A stretch of 64,000 nucleotides of DNA from CBDDLJ01 sp965230635 (GCA_965230635.1 CBDDLJ010000023.1:89863-153862), one strand, 5' to 3'. Counted from the stretch's first letter, positions 1-9,249 are shown. A program made the numbers and translations. The notes: generated from the letters alone by a model not told the origin.

Positions 1-799
1 GTACAAATGATTTTGGCATCATAATACGTGCCATTGCCACGGTACGAATAAATTCAAATGGATCCAATGGTGTCGCATTTTCTAATGGTGTCCCTGGCAT
101 TGGGATCAACATATTGATTGGAACGCTTTGTGGATGTTCTGGTAAGTTAGCTAACTGTTGTAATAAACCGGCACGATCTTCGCGTGCCTCACCCAAGCCA
201 ACGATACCGCCACAACATACATTAATACCATACTCACGAACATGCGCTAATGTATCTAAGCGATCTTGATATGTCCGTGTACTTGTTATTTTTCCATAGT
301 ATTCCGGCGATGTATCTAAATTGTGATTATAATAATCCAAACCCGCCTCCGCTAATTGCTTCGTTTGCTCAGCGGTTAACATACCTAAAGTTGCACATGT
401 TTCCAACCCCATGTCTTTAACTTGTTTAATTGTTTCTAACACAGTGGACAAATCTTTTTCAGGCGGCCCACGCCAAGCAGCACCCATACAAAACCGTGTC
501 GCCCCCGCTGCTTTTGCTTTTTTTGCTGCTGCTAAGGTTTCTTCAATCGGCAGTAATTTTTGTTTTTCAATGTTAGCATTATGATGTCCACTTTGTGAGC
601 AATAGCTGCAGTCTTCTGGGCATAAGCCAGTTTTTATACTGTGCAAAATACACTCTTGCACTTCATTAGGATTAAAATAACGACGATGAACAGTTTGTGC
701 TGTATATAATAAGTCCATAAAAGGCCAGTTAAACAAGTCAATAATCTCTGACTTAGCCCAGTCATGGCGACATATTCCAACTGTATAATCATAAAACAT
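1..799 (-). CDS. bioB: Biotin synthase BioB (partial, 3' end outside window)
   Basis: Radical SAM enzyme that inserts sulfur into dethiobiotin, the last step of biotin synthesis. The reading frame is open from the ATG at 797-799 leftwards to the window edge, about 266 codons, so the C-terminus is missing. The radical SAM cluster motif CPEDCSYC is visible with cysteines at about residues 60, 64 and 67, preceded by the family stretch VHRRYFNPNEVQ. An AAGGAG ribosome site lies about 8 bases upstream of the ATG; an internal start at the second histidine-aspartate-tryptophan block is possible but there is no methionine there. It is divergent from bioA, with a BirA-like operator between them. Identity is certain; only the missing end limits the call. 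Confidence 0.95.
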   Translation of the reverse strand, partial: MFYDYTVGICRHDWAKSEIIDLFNWPFMDLLYTAQTVHRRYFNPNEVQECILHSIKTGLCPEDCSYCSQSGHHNANIEKQKLLPIEETLAAAKKAKAAGATRFCMGAAWRGPPEKDLSTVLETIKQVKDMGLETCATLGMLTAEQTKQLAEAGLDYYNHNLDTSPEYYGKITSTRTYQDRLDTLAHVREYGINVCCGGIVGLGEAREDRAGLLQQLANLPEHPQSVPINMLIPMPGTPLENATPLDPFEFIRTVAMARIMMPKSFV

Positions 800-853
800 A
801 TGAAGTCTCTCCTTGAATATAGAATGCAGCAATATTTAGCTATTTATTGTTTT

Positions 854-886
854 TTGTCAACCAAAATTCGATATGTTAGTTGACAG
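854..886. promoter_or_regulatory. BirA-type biotin operator between bioB and bioA
   Basis: The sequence TTGTCAACC, 15 bases, AGTTGACAG is an inverted repeat that matches the proteobacterial BirA box (TTGTAAACC-N15-GGTTTACAA) at most positions and in spacing. It sits in the short gap between the divergent biotin genes, exactly where BirA would repress both. This also argues that the ATG at 873, which lies inside the operator, is not the bioA start. Confidence 0.75.
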
Positions 887-935
887 TGATGATTTTTTTT
901 CGCATCATTTTGCTACATCCTATATGGAGCAAACA

Positions 936-2249
936 ATGACGCATGTTTGGCACCCTTGCACACAAATGAAAGACTATGAAAAATATCCACCATTGGCTAT
1001 CAAATCAGCGCAAGATTGCTATTTAACCCTAAAAGACGGTAGGCAGTTAATTGACGCCAATGCCAGCTGGTGGTGCAAAATTGTGGGTCATAATGATCCA
1101 CGCTTACAACAAGCTTTAATTAAACAAGCCCAACAATTTGAACATGTGATTTTAGCCGATACCACCAACGACTCCATTGAACAGTTAGCCGAAAAATTAA
1201 GTACTCTCACTCCGCATTTACATCATGTGCAATTTGCTAGCGATGGCGCCTGCGCGATTGAAATTGCGTCTAAATTAGCATTACATGCTCAAAGTATTCG
1301 TGGACAAAAAAAACGAACCCGTTTTCTTGCCTTACAACACAGTTACCATGGTGAAACAGCATTGGCTTTAAGCCTAAGCGATGAAGGCCGCTTTCGTGCA
1401 CCCTATGAAGCCATCTTACTGGACACACCTTTTCTAAACAATATTCCTTATGTCAATCAACGTCACGACCCATTATGGCAAAATTGTCAAGCTATGTGGC
1501 CAGCAATAGAAGCACAATTAACACCACTAGCTGATGAACTCTGCGCTATTATTGTCGAGCCGATTGTTCAAGGCTCTGGTGGCATGCGAATTTATAGCCA
1601 AGACTTTCTAAGTAAATTGGCAGCTTGGGCCAATGTGCATGATATTTATCTTATTGCTGATGAAATTATGACAGGATTAGGACGGACAGGCAAAATGCTT
1701 GCTTGTGAACACGCAAATATTAAGCCAGATTTTATATGCTTATCCAAAACTCTCACTGCGGGTTATTTACCCTTAAGTGCCACGCTGACAACAGATGCCG
1801 TCTATGATTTATTTTACGACGATTATGAAACAGGCAAAACGTTTATGCACTCACATACACAAGCAGGCAATGCCTTAGCCGTTGCTGTTGCCAACACAGC
1901 ACTAGATATTATCTCGCAAGAAAAATTATATCAACGTGCACAAACACTAGAAATAGACATGTTAACTGCCATGACAAAAGTTGCGAAAAAAACAGGTGTT
2001 TTAACTAACTTACGTGCTATAGGCGGCATTGTTGCTGCTGATATTATCATCCCCCATGATAAAAAATCATTACGCTTAGGCTATGCTATTTACCAAGAAG
2101 CGGTCAAGCGTGGGGCCTTGCTAAGACCGTTAGAAAATACCTTATATTGGCTACCTCCTTTGACAATTAAAAACAACACTTTAGCTGACTTGGCTGACAT
2201 AACAGAGCAAGCCATAGTGGCTGGCTATCACAATGTAAACTCACTGTAA
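936..2249 (+). CDS. bioA: Adenosylmethionine-8-amino-7-oxononanoate aminotransferase BioA
   Basis: PLP-dependent class III aminotransferase that makes 7,8-diaminopelargonate from KAPA using S-adenosylmethionine as amino donor. The frame is open from 873, but the ATG at 936 is preferred: GGAG lies 6 bases upstream, the protein then begins MTHVWHPCTQMKDYE as BioA proteins do, the length (437 residues) fits the family, and the operator at 854-886 covers the earlier ATG. Lysine 271 in the SKTLTAGYLPL motif is the predicted PLP lysine (274 in E. coli). The substrate-site motif SWW is seen near the N-terminus. It is divergent from bioB and shares the regulatory gap with it. Confidence 0.95.
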   Translation: MTHVWHPCTQMKDYEKYPPLAIKSAQDCYLTLKDGRQLIDANASWWCKIVGHNDPRLQQALIKQAQQFEHVILADTTNDSIEQLAEKLSTLTPHLHHVQFASDGACAIEIASKLALHAQSIRGQKKRTRFLALQHSYHGETALALSLSDEGRFRAPYEAILLDTPFLNNIPYVNQRHDPLWQNCQAMWPAIEAQLTPLADELCAIIVEPIVQGSGGMRIYSQDFLSKLAAWANVHDIYLIADEIMTGLGRTGKMLACEHANIKPDFICLSKTLTAGYLPLSATLTTDAVYDLFYDDYETGKTFMHSHTQAGNALAVAVANTALDIISQEKLYQRAQTLEIDMLTAMTKVAKKTGVLTNLRAIGGIVAADIIIPHDKKSLRLGYAIYQEAVKRGALLRPLENTLYWLPPLTIKNNTLADLADITEQAIVAGYHNVNSL

Positions 2250-2287
2250 GCCGTTGCAATATTACCAAAAAAATTAACATTAGCACG

Positions 2288-2335
2288 TTAGAAAAATATT
2301 CTTCTTTATTTTCAATCAAGCAATGTCTATTTATA
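2288..2335 (+). pseudogene. Duplicated 5' fragment of comF
   Basis: These 48 bases translate to LEKYSSLFSIKQCLFI, nearly the same as residues 2-17 of the intact ComF at 2851 (LKKISSLFAIKQCLLC), and match it closely in DNA. No further comF homology is clear downstream. It looks like a remnant of a local duplication of the comF start, now separated from the real gene by a MITE-like element. Confidence 0.65.
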
Positions 2336-2392
2336 GAGAAGCTCATGAGTTACTGCAGATCCTGCTACACAATATTCAGATGAGAGAACATT

Positions 2393-2555
2393 TATAGCGG
2401 TTCCCTATATTGTTGACCTATTCTAAGCGAGTATAGTGTTTGCTTGCGAGGTTTCAAAAGCGACGTTTACTATTGTAAATAAGGTTTTGAATAACGAAGT
2501 AAGCAGGCGCTAGATGAAGTCTTAGAATAGGTCAACAATATAGGGAACCGCTATA
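2393..2555. mobile_element. MITE-like palindromic element, copy A (163 bp)
   Basis: Perfect 35-bp terminal inverted repeats (2393-2427 and 2521-2555) starting TATAGCGGTTCCC enclose a core that is itself imperfectly palindromic. Flanking TA on both sides fits a TA target duplication as in IS630/Tc1-type MITEs, which is an inference. No coding capacity. Related full copies lie at 16306-16469 and 17503-17665 and partial ends at 2632-2653, 3558-3580, 17994-18010 and 29488-29534. Confidence 0.75.
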
Positions 2556-2631
2556 AGCAACGATAGTACAGCAAGATATATATATATTCTGTTTTTTTAT
2601 TGAGAAGGAAGAGTTATGGTGTTCATTTCAA

Positions 2632-2653
2632 AACAATATAGGGAAACGCTATA
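2632..2653. repeat. Solo terminal repeat of the MITE-like family
   Basis: AACAATATAGGGAAACGCTATA matches the right end of copy A with one change. No partner end is visible nearby. The rest of 2556-2850 holds no supported gene; the comF promoter must lie here but none stands out. Confidence 0.5.
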
Positions 2654-2850
2654 ACACAGTGATTGCAGCAAAAGGATTATTCTGTTCTGTATACATACAG
2701 CCATCGAAACTGACACTGTTGGCGTATGCCAGCAATCGGTAGAAAAGAGAATACACGACATGCTGCGTAATGTAGGCGTATCATGCAACAACTGGGTGAT
2801 ATTATTTATGCTATAGTAAACATTCAATTTCCAGCAATGAAAACCTAGCT

Positions 2851-3555
2851 ATGTTAAAAAAAATATCTTCTTTATTTGCAATCAAACAATGTCTTTTATG
2901 CCAACAACCTTTGCTAAGACAAAACATTCACAGCCCGTTCTTTTGTGATACCTGTTACCTAGACTTGCCTTGGCATTCACAAGCCTGCTTTCGTTGTGGA
3001 AACGTCTTTTCTATAACAGATGATCAACCAATTTGTGGCCAGTGTCTATTACAACCCCCGCCGTACCAGCGACTCATTGCCACATGGTATTATCATTCAC
3101 CTATACGTGAAATTATCGCTGCGTTAAAGTTTAAACATAACTTTTGTTATGCAACTGCATTAGCTCAACACTTATTAACTAGCATCAATAATAATTATTT
3201 GCATGACTTGCCTGACCGTATTATTCCTGTACCGTTACATAGGCACCGATTAAGACAAAGAGGTTTTAATCAAGCTCAAATAATCGCAAAAAAGATTGCA
3301 AAAAAACTACAATTGCCCCTGGATATTCATAGCTGCCAGCGCATCCTAGCAACCAAAGCACAAGCAAATTTACCATCAGATAAAAGAAATCGAAATGTTC
3401 TAAACGCTTTCCAATGTAAAACACATTTGCATGGTGAAACCATTGCTATTGTTGATGATATTGTCACCACGGGTAGTACCGTGTCAGAATTAGCACGTTG
3501 TTTCTACCAAGCAGGAGCAAACAATGTTCACGTTTGGTGTTGCGCTAAAACATAG
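2851..3555 (+). CDS. comF: ComF family phosphoribosyltransferase-like protein
   Basis: ComF-type protein (234 residues, usual length). The N-terminus carries paired cysteines of a zinc-finger type (CLLC, CDTC, CFRCG, CGQC within the first 75 residues). The C-terminal half is a type I phosphoribosyltransferase fold with the signature IAIVDDIVTTGSTVSEL. In competent bacteria ComF acts in DNA uptake with the helicase PriA/ComFA; in Legionella comF is a competence gene. It stands alone here, with a hairpin at its stop codon. The ATG at 2851 gives the full N-terminal cysteine motif; its ribosome site is weak. Confidence 0.9.
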   Translation: MLKKISSLFAIKQCLLCQQPLLRQNIHSPFFCDTCYLDLPWHSQACFRCGNVFSITDDQPICGQCLLQPPPYQRLIATWYYHSPIREIIAALKFKHNFCYATALAQHLLTSINNNYLHDLPDRIIPVPLHRHRLRQRGFNQAQIIAKKIAKKLQLPLDIHSCQRILATKAQANLPSDKRNRNVLNAFQCKTHLHGETIAIVDDIVTTGSTVSELARCFYQAGANNVHVWCCAKT

Positions 3556-3561
3556 CGCAAC
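3539..3561 (+). terminator. Stem-loop across the comF stop codon
   Basis: GTTGCGCTA, loop AAACA, TAGCGCAAC forms a perfect 9-bp stem spanning the TAG stop at 3553-3555. No T-tract follows, so a classical intrinsic terminator is doubtful. The right arm runs into the solo MITE end at 3558-3580. Confidence 0.4.
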
Positions 3562-3580
3562 AATATAGGGAACCGCTATA
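3558..3580. repeat. Solo right end of the MITE-like family after comF
   Basis: The sequence AACAATATAGGGAACCGCTATA is identical to the right terminal repeat of the element at 2393-2555. It begins 3 bases after the comF stop codon and contributes part of the hairpin there. Confidence 0.6.
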
Positions 3581-3609
3581 AGTTAGTCTTTAAAAAATGA
3601 AGAACAACC

Positions 3610-4740
3610 TTATGACGACGCAACGATATCATTCAATTGCACCATATTAATGCAGCCATCTTCGCCCAAAAAACACTTACCAAATACTTGGCTAAGTATT
3701 TCATTTCCAGCACTAGCAATATCGTCATCTTTACCTAAAATAACTAGATTTAATAACACTAATGCTTGCTTTTCTGACGATTCAACCACATCGGCAAGTT
3801 TCTGTAATTGATATTTTTCAAATAGCTTTGGCATGAGTGATCGATTACCAGCTGGCACACAATACCAAGCTAAATACAATGCCAATAATTGATTGCCTTG
3901 CATTGCTTCGTTAAATAAACGATTGACTAATAAGCCAACTGGCATACGCCAAGCATCACGCTCAAAGCCGCGACAAATAAGGAATAAGGCATGCTGTGCT
4001 AATTGTAAATTGTCACTCTTAGCAATGCGTAATAACAATTGTAAACTTTTTTCTTGGTTACGAGGCAAACTCACAGCCGACGCTAATGGCTCTTCACCTA
4101 ACACTGTCATACCAACTAACCATGCTGCATAGCCAAGCATTGCTGGATAATAATCCTTTTCTGTTAGTTGTTCGCACAAAAAAGCCAATTGATTAACATC
4201 TTGCTCAATAATACCGCGCCCGTAGGAATATGCCATAATAATTTCTTCAATGGCAGGTCGGTGCTGTTGCGCAACCGCCTGTTCAAAATAATAAATCGCT
4301 AAACGGCGACGTTCTGCTAATGAAAAATTAGCAAGATAATTAGCTGCTGCTGACTCTAATAGCTTAAACTTGCCAACACCCGCATAACAGCAAGCCAAAC
4401 GATAAGCCGCTTCTGCATGACCACGTTCTGAGGCAACTTTTAAAAAAGCAACTGCCTCCCTTGGTGGAAAATTTACATGATTTTTGCTGTCTAGCACACG
4501 TAACGCCAAAATAAATGGTGCTTCTTTTGAACCAAAATCGGCCGCAATCAACAGTTCTTCATTAACCACTTTGTGGATATCTTTATCCAAATCAGTGGCC
4601 AATAATTTCAGCGCTTCATCTAAGTGGAGTTGGGCTCGCTGTGCGGCAACTTCAAGGTTAATGACCGGGTATTCTTTATTACCAATACGTAAAGGGTTAT
4701 AGACGGAACAATACCGTCTGGTTTCATCACTACAATCCAT
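3610..4740 (-). CDS. Sel1-like repeat protein of unknown function
   Basis: 376 residues without signal peptide or membrane segments. Several helical repeat units of the Sel1/TPR-like type are readable, for example ERGHAEAAYRLACCYAGVG (about residues 105-125) and a later unit around AYSYGRGI. Sel1 proteins act as protein-protein scaffolds, and Legionellales carry many, some of them secreted into hosts; nothing here shows which partner it has. GAGG lies 7 bases upstream of the ATG. It is convergent with comF. Function unknown; the repeat assignment is by eye. Confidence 0.75.
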   Translation of the reverse strand: MDCSDETRRYCSVYNPLRIGNKEYPVINLEVAAQRAQLHLDEALKLLATDLDKDIHKVVNEELLIAADFGSKEAPFILALRVLDSKNHVNFPPREAVAFLKVASERGHAEAAYRLACCYAGVGKFKLLESAAANYLANFSLAERRRLAIYYFEQAVAQQHRPAIEEIIMAYSYGRGIIEQDVNQLAFLCEQLTEKDYYPAMLGYAAWLVGMTVLGEEPLASAVSLPRNQEKSLQLLLRIAKSDNLQLAQHALFLICRGFERDAWRMPVGLLVNRLFNEAMQGNQLLALYLAWYCVPAGNRSLMPKLFEKYQLQKLADVVESSEKQALVLLNLVILGKDDDIASAGNEILSQVFGKCFLGEDGCINMVQLNDIVASS

Positions 4741-5269
4741 TGTATCCTCTTTTCATCCAATGACTACACAGGATAATCCTAATCTCTGTGCTCAATTTGC
4801 CCACCTTTTGTCAAAGACAAACTCATCAATATCTCTTTTCTACCACGTTCTTGAAAAAGTTGTCAAGAAAAATCAAAAACTTGTCTGCATTTGGACGATT
4901 TGCGATAATAATAGCCGTTGTTTAAGACCGGTGAAATCGACTCACCCCATTTAATCGATTGTTATAGTCGACTGCTAAGACGAGACAGGTAAAGAAGATA
5001 CCATTGCTGTAACAAACGAGAAAACCGTCACGGCAAAAAAGTGCAATAATTGCACAATCAGTGGGAAGGTAAAAATAGCTTTAGAAACATTATAGCACTG
5101 TTGTTAGAACAATCATGGGCAACTATTAGAGAAATAATATGATTAAAAACCAGCAAGCTGACCATGTATTGATCAGGCAGTAGCCCTTAAAATACCTGAT
5201 ATTTTGTCTAGCTAATGGGGTCCGCTATATATGATATAATTGGTGTGTACCAAAAGTCCGGATACATTT
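4741..5269. other. Intergenic region upstream of mrdA
   Basis: About 500 bases between the divergent Sel1-like gene and mrdA. A 64-codon frame at 4760-4954 has no recognisable product and no good ribosome site. The right end holds the likely mrdA promoter. I see nothing else. Confidence 0.5.
5226..5240 (+). promoter_or_regulatory. Probable mrdA promoter -10 region
   Basis: TATATATGATATAAT contains a perfect TATAAT at 5235-5240. The best upstream hexamer, TTGTCT at 5204-5209, is 16 bases from TATATA at 5226-5231 and too far from the TATAAT, so the exact pairing is unclear. A start site just after 5240 would exclude the TTG at 5240 as the translation start. Confidence 0.4.
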
Positions 5270-7138
5270 ATGGAAAACAAACAATCCTTATATGAATATA
5301 AAAAAGAAATTACTTGCTACCAACGACGAACCATTGTTGTCAGTATCATTATTCTCATAATGACAACAGCATTAATCACACGTATCCTTTATTTACAAGT
5401 CTGGGAACATCAACATTACACAACGCTTTCAAAAAACAACCAATTGACTTTATTACCACTACCCCCTAACCGTGGTATCATCTATGACCGCAACGGCACT
5501 GTTGTAGCAGAAAATAGAGTCAGTTACAGTCTGCAAGTGATACCAGAAAAAATAGATGACATTCCAGCAACCGTGCGCGCATTAAAATCGATTATTGATA
5601 TCACGCCTACTGACATCAAGCGGTTTGAAAAATTAAAACAACATCAACGACGTTTTGAAAAAGTGACACTTAAGCAAAAGTTAACAGCTGAAGAAGTAGC
5701 GCGCTTTTACGTCAATCAACCTTTTTTCCCCGGTGTTACTGCTGAAATACAGTTAACTCGATATTACCCGTATCCCAATGACATGGTAGATGTCATTGGC
5801 TATGTTGGCCGGATCAATGAAAAAGAATTAGCACACATCGATCTAAGCAACTACGCCGGGACACATTTCATCGGAAAAAATGGCATTGAAAAATATTTTG
5901 AAAATATCTTACATGGCAAAGTTGGTAACCAGCAAGTCGAAGTCGATGCAAGTGGTCGTATTATTCGCGTTATCAAAAGTGATGAGCCTATTCCTGGACA
6001 TGACTTATATTTAACTATTGATTTGCCATTGCAGCAAGTAGCAAAAAAACAGCTAGAAGGTGGACGCGGCGCTGTTGTTGCTATACAGCCAAAAACAGGA
6101 GAAGTGCTAGCCTTAGCCAGTTATCCCAGTTACGATCCTAACTTATTTGTTCAGGGTATGAGTGTATTAGACTATACCAATCTACAAAACTCGCCAGACA
6201 AACCTCTCTATAATCGTGCAATACGTGGCCAATATCCACCTGCATCAACCATCAAACCCTTTCTAGCTATGCAAGGATTAGATACAGGATTTGCTGATAC
6301 ACAAAGTACCATTCACGATCCCGGTTGGTATAAATTAAATTTCAGTACACAAATTTATCGTGACTGGAGAAAAGGAGGGCATGGTATTATCAACTTATCC
6401 AAAGCCATTGTTATGTCCTGCGACACATTTTTCTATGATTTAGCTTATCGAATGGGTATCGATCATATCCATGACATTCTCTCACGTTTTGGCTTCGGCG
6501 AGACAAGCGGTGTTGAAATACAAGAAGAATTGCCCGGGTTAGTGCCTTCACCACGTTGGAAGTATGCAACTTACGGTCGCGGCTGGTATCCTGGCGATAC
6601 AATTATTACAGGCATTGGACAAGGATATCTACTATCAACACCAATCCAACTCGCTGCTGCTACCAGCATTATTGCCAATCGTGGCAAACGTATGTTGCCG
6701 CATTTACTATTAAAACAACATTCGTCTGATAATACTGAAATTTATAATCTTCCAACAGAATTATCTGGTGTGGATATCCCACCGAAGTATTGGGATTACG
6801 TTATAAAAGCCATGCGAGATGTTGTGTTGTGGGGAACTGCACGTGAACGTTATGGCGCAGCTCCTTATACTATTGCAGGCAAAACAGGTACCGCTCAAGT
6901 CGCCAAATTAAACACACTAAAGGAGCTTTATGGTAAGAAAATCCCGGAACACTTACGCGATCACACATTATTCATCGCGTTTGCTCCAATAGAAGATCCT
7001 AAAATTGCAGTTGCAGCAGTTACTGAAAATAGCCGTACTGCCGTTAATATCGTGAGAAAAGTTATTGACAGTTACCTATTAGAAGAGAGAGAGAAAGATG
7101 TTAGCAAAACTCAAGCAATCCCTGAACACGCGAGATGA
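5270..7138 (+). CDS. mrdA: Penicillin-binding protein 2 (peptidoglycan transpeptidase)
   Basis: Class B PBP that crosslinks peptidoglycan during cell elongation, partner of RodA. One N-terminal membrane segment (about residues 20-42), a dimerisation domain beginning with the LLPLPPNRGIIYDRNG motif, then the transpeptidase domain with SxxK (STIK, serine about 326; 330 in E. coli), SxD (SCDTFFYDLAYRMG) and KTGT (AGKTGTAQVA). The frame extends upstream to a TTG at 5240, but the ATG at 5270 lies downstream of the likely promoter and gives 622 residues, close to the family length. It overlaps rodA by 41 bases, so the two are translationally linked. Confidence 0.95.
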   Translation: MENKQSLYEYKKEITCYQRRTIVVSIIILIMTTALITRILYLQVWEHQHYTTLSKNNQLTLLPLPPNRGIIYDRNGTVVAENRVSYSLQVIPEKIDDIPATVRALKSIIDITPTDIKRFEKLKQHQRRFEKVTLKQKLTAEEVARFYVNQPFFPGVTAEIQLTRYYPYPNDMVDVIGYVGRINEKELAHIDLSNYAGTHFIGKNGIEKYFENILHGKVGNQQVEVDASGRIIRVIKSDEPIPGHDLYLTIDLPLQQVAKKQLEGGRGAVVAIQPKTGEVLALASYPSYDPNLFVQGMSVLDYTNLQNSPDKPLYNRAIRGQYPPASTIKPFLAMQGLDTGFADTQSTIHDPGWYKLNFSTQIYRDWRKGGHGIINLSKAIVMSCDTFFYDLAYRMGIDHIHDILSRFGFGETSGVEIQEELPGLVPSPRWKYATYGRGWYPGDTIITGIGQGYLLSTPIQLAAATSIIANRGKRMLPHLLLKQHSSDNTEIYNLPTELSGVDIPPKYWDYVIKAMRDVVLWGTARERYGAAPYTIAGKTGTAQVAKLNTLKELYGKKIPEHLRDHTLFIAFAPIEDPKIAVAAVTENSRTAVNIVRKVIDSYLLEEREKDVSKTQAIPEHAR

Positions 7139-8234
7139 GCCTCGGGTTAAAACGTTTTTAGCTGATTTCTGTCATATTGACGGATGGCTTATGTTAAGTT
7201 TACTGATGTTAATCGGTTTAGGTTTAATTATTTTGTATAGTGCCGGCAGCGAAGATATACGAATCATCTTGCGACAAACTGCTCGTTTAGGCATTGCCGT
7301 AGCTATCATGTTAGTATTTGCTCAAATTCCACCAAAAACATGGCAACTTTGGGCCCCGTATATTTATATCTTAGGTGCAAGTTTGCTGGTGGCTGTCCTT
7401 ATTTTAGGTGTTATCGGTAAAGGCGCGCAACGCTGGCTAGATTTAAAAGTATTCCGTTTTCAACCCTCAGAAATAATGAAGCTGGCCATTCCTTTATTAC
7501 TTGCTTGGTATTTTAATCGTAAATCAGTTCCACCAACACATGGGCAATTATGCTTAGCCAGTATTGCTATTCTTATCCCTGTCATTATGACCGCTAAACA
7601 ACCAGATTTGGGCACGGCTATTATGCTTACGTGCTCTGGTGCTTGCGTACTATTTCTTGCTGGCCTCAGTTGGCGTTTAATCTTAACGCTAGGCACCTTA
7701 GCAACATTTGGTATGCCCATTCTGTGGATGTTCATGCATGACTACCAGCGCCAACGCGTATTGACCTTTCTCAATCCTGAAAGCGATCCTTTAGGATCAG
7801 GTTATCATATTATTCAATCAAAAATAGCTATCGGCTCCGGCGGAATTTGGGGTAAAGGCTGGATGCAAGGAACCCAATCTCAACTTGACTACTTGCCAGA
7901 ACACACCACAGACTTTATCTTTGCTGTAGCCAGTGAAGATTTTGGTTTATTAGGCGTCTTAGCACTGTTAGCCATTTACCTATTAATTGTGTTCCGCGGC
8001 TTATACATTAGTATACAAGCACAAGACACTTTTGGACGTTTGCTTGCAGGCAGTCTCAGTCTTACTTTCTTTTTTTCATTCTTTGTCAATATCGGTATGG
8101 TTTCAGGCATATTACCTGTTGTTGGTATACCCTTGCCATTAGTTAGCTATGGAGGCACATCCATGGTGACATTACTAGCAGGCTTCGGTTTAATCATGTC
8201 TATACATACGCACCGAAAAATTATTGCACACTAA
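7098..8234 (+). CDS. mrdB: Rod-shape SEDS glycosyltransferase RodA
   Basis: SEDS-family peptidoglycan polymerase of the elongasome, working with PBP2. 378 residues with about ten hydrophobic segments. The C-terminal family signature is present as GIPLPLVSYGGTSMV followed by LAGFGLIMSI, and the loop around RWLDLKVFRFQPSE is typical. Start ATG overlaps the 3' end of mrdA by 41 bases with GAGAGA upstream. In E. coli the next genes are rlpA and dacA; here a reverse-strand nuclease gene and a mltB group intervene. Confidence 0.95.
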   Translation: MLAKLKQSLNTRDEPRVKTFLADFCHIDGWLMLSLLMLIGLGLIILYSAGSEDIRIILRQTARLGIAVAIMLVFAQIPPKTWQLWAPYIYILGASLLVAVLILGVIGKGAQRWLDLKVFRFQPSEIMKLAIPLLLAWYFNRKSVPPTHGQLCLASIAILIPVIMTAKQPDLGTAIMLTCSGACVLFLAGLSWRLILTLGTLATFGMPILWMFMHDYQRQRVLTFLNPESDPLGSGYHIIQSKIAIGSGGIWGKGWMQGTQSQLDYLPEHTTDFIFAVASEDFGLLGVLALLAIYLLIVFRGLYISIQAQDTFGRLLAGSLSLTFFFSFFVNIGMVSGILPVVGIPLPLVSYGGTSMVTLLAGFGLIMSIHTHRKIIAH

Positions 8235-8289
8235 ATAGCATATAGTTCAGCAAGCTAAAAAGTTGCAATCTACTGTACAATAACAGTGA

Positions 8290-9249
8290 TTAGTTAACGT
8301 TGCTCTGTTCCTCGTCAAGTGACGCCTTAATATGACCTAGCATTTCTGGTGTTAATTCTGTTAAAAGTAAAATTTGCTGTTCACTCATGCCCTGCTCCAG
8401 CATTAATCTAGCCATTCGTATACAGGTTTCCCGTCTACCTTCTTGGATCCCTTGCTGGAGCCCCTGCTGAAGCCCTTCCTCTCTTAATCGATCAGCTATT
8501 GTTCTCATCTTATCCTCCTCTATTGGTAATCTGCAGGTAATTCGTGATAATTCCTCATCAGGCAGATTGGGATACTGACTTAATAAATAGTGTACCATAC
8601 TTTGCACATAACATTCCACTGCCGTGAGAACATCTGGAGAAATGTATTTTCCTAGAATATCAATGCACTCGGTAAAATCACTCATCCGAACATGCTTTAA
8701 GGTAAGCAGTAAAGGTGATAAAAGAGGGTTTTTGCTCAACTCTTTATCTGATAATTGCGTAACATCTATCAAGGGCATGATGCCATTGAAACACTGCACT
8801 GCAGTATCTCTATCTGCAGTATGAAACAACTCGAAGAAATTTGTCGGTTCACTATATGGTTTTTTACCATTATGCAGCACCACAGCAAACACTAATGGCA
8901 ATGTCTTTCTGCCCTTTTTCTCTACCGATCGACGCATTATCGCCAACATATATTCCCACATTCGCAACGGCATTAAGCGATCACCCCGACTCAAATGTTC
9001 TGCCACAAAATAGACATAACTAGGCTGATTGCTGTATGGAACACAATAAAGGCTGTCAACGTAACGTTTCCCACCCAAATTAGGGCTGATAAATTCGGTT
9101 GACTCCAGTGCCAATGCCGATAAATCCATCTTAGCCACAACCTCTGCCGGTAAGTGTGTCTCGATAAAAGCACGTGCTACTGCTTTTTGTTGCATGACGT
9201 CTTTAAAAAACCCATCATGCGGTTGGTTCTTACTTATTTTAGTGATCAT
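8290..9249 (-). CDS. Rpn family recombination-promoting nuclease / putative transposase
   Basis: 319 residues with the layout of the Rpn (PD-(D/E)XK, transposase_31) family: HDGFFKDVM at the N-terminus, a predicted catalytic Asp in YVDSLY (about residue 65), the strand VYFVAEHLSRGDRLMPLRMWEYM, LPLVFAVVLHNG, and a C-terminal GLQQGLQQGIQEGRRE repeat. Rpn proteins are DNA endonucleases that stimulate RecA-independent recombination. In most members the strand reads E-H-Q; here it is E-H-L, so the usual catalytic glutamine is replaced, which may weaken activity. AAGGA lies about 8 bases before the ATG. It is inserted against the direction of the cell-wall cluster, between mrdB and mltB, suggesting acquisition. 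Confidence 0.85.
   Translation of the reverse strand: MITKISKNQPHDGFFKDVMQQKAVARAFIETHLPAEVVAKMDLSALALESTEFISPNLGGKRYVDSLYCVPYSNQPSYVYFVAEHLSRGDRLMPLRMWEYMLAIMRRSVEKKGRKTLPLVFAVVLHNGKKPYSEPTNFFELFHTADRDTAVQCFNGIMPLIDVTQLSDKELSKNPLLSPLLLTLKHVRMSDFTECIDILGKYISPDVLTAVECYVQSMVHYLLSQYPNLPDEELSRITCRLPIEEDKMRTIADRLREEGLQQGLQQGIQEGRRETCIRMARLMLEQGMSEQQILLLTELTPEMLGHIKASLDEEQSNVN

Noticed and set aside
873..935. Upstream ATG as bioA start
   Set aside because: It lies inside the BirA-like operator and has no ribosome site; the ATG at 936 has GGAG and matches the family N-terminus.
2597..2827. Reverse frame of 76 codons
   Set aside because: No ribosome site or family; it crosses a MITE end.
4760..4954. 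Small forward frame of 64 codons
   Set aside because: No recognisable product, no ribosome site, ordinary chance length in an intergenic region.
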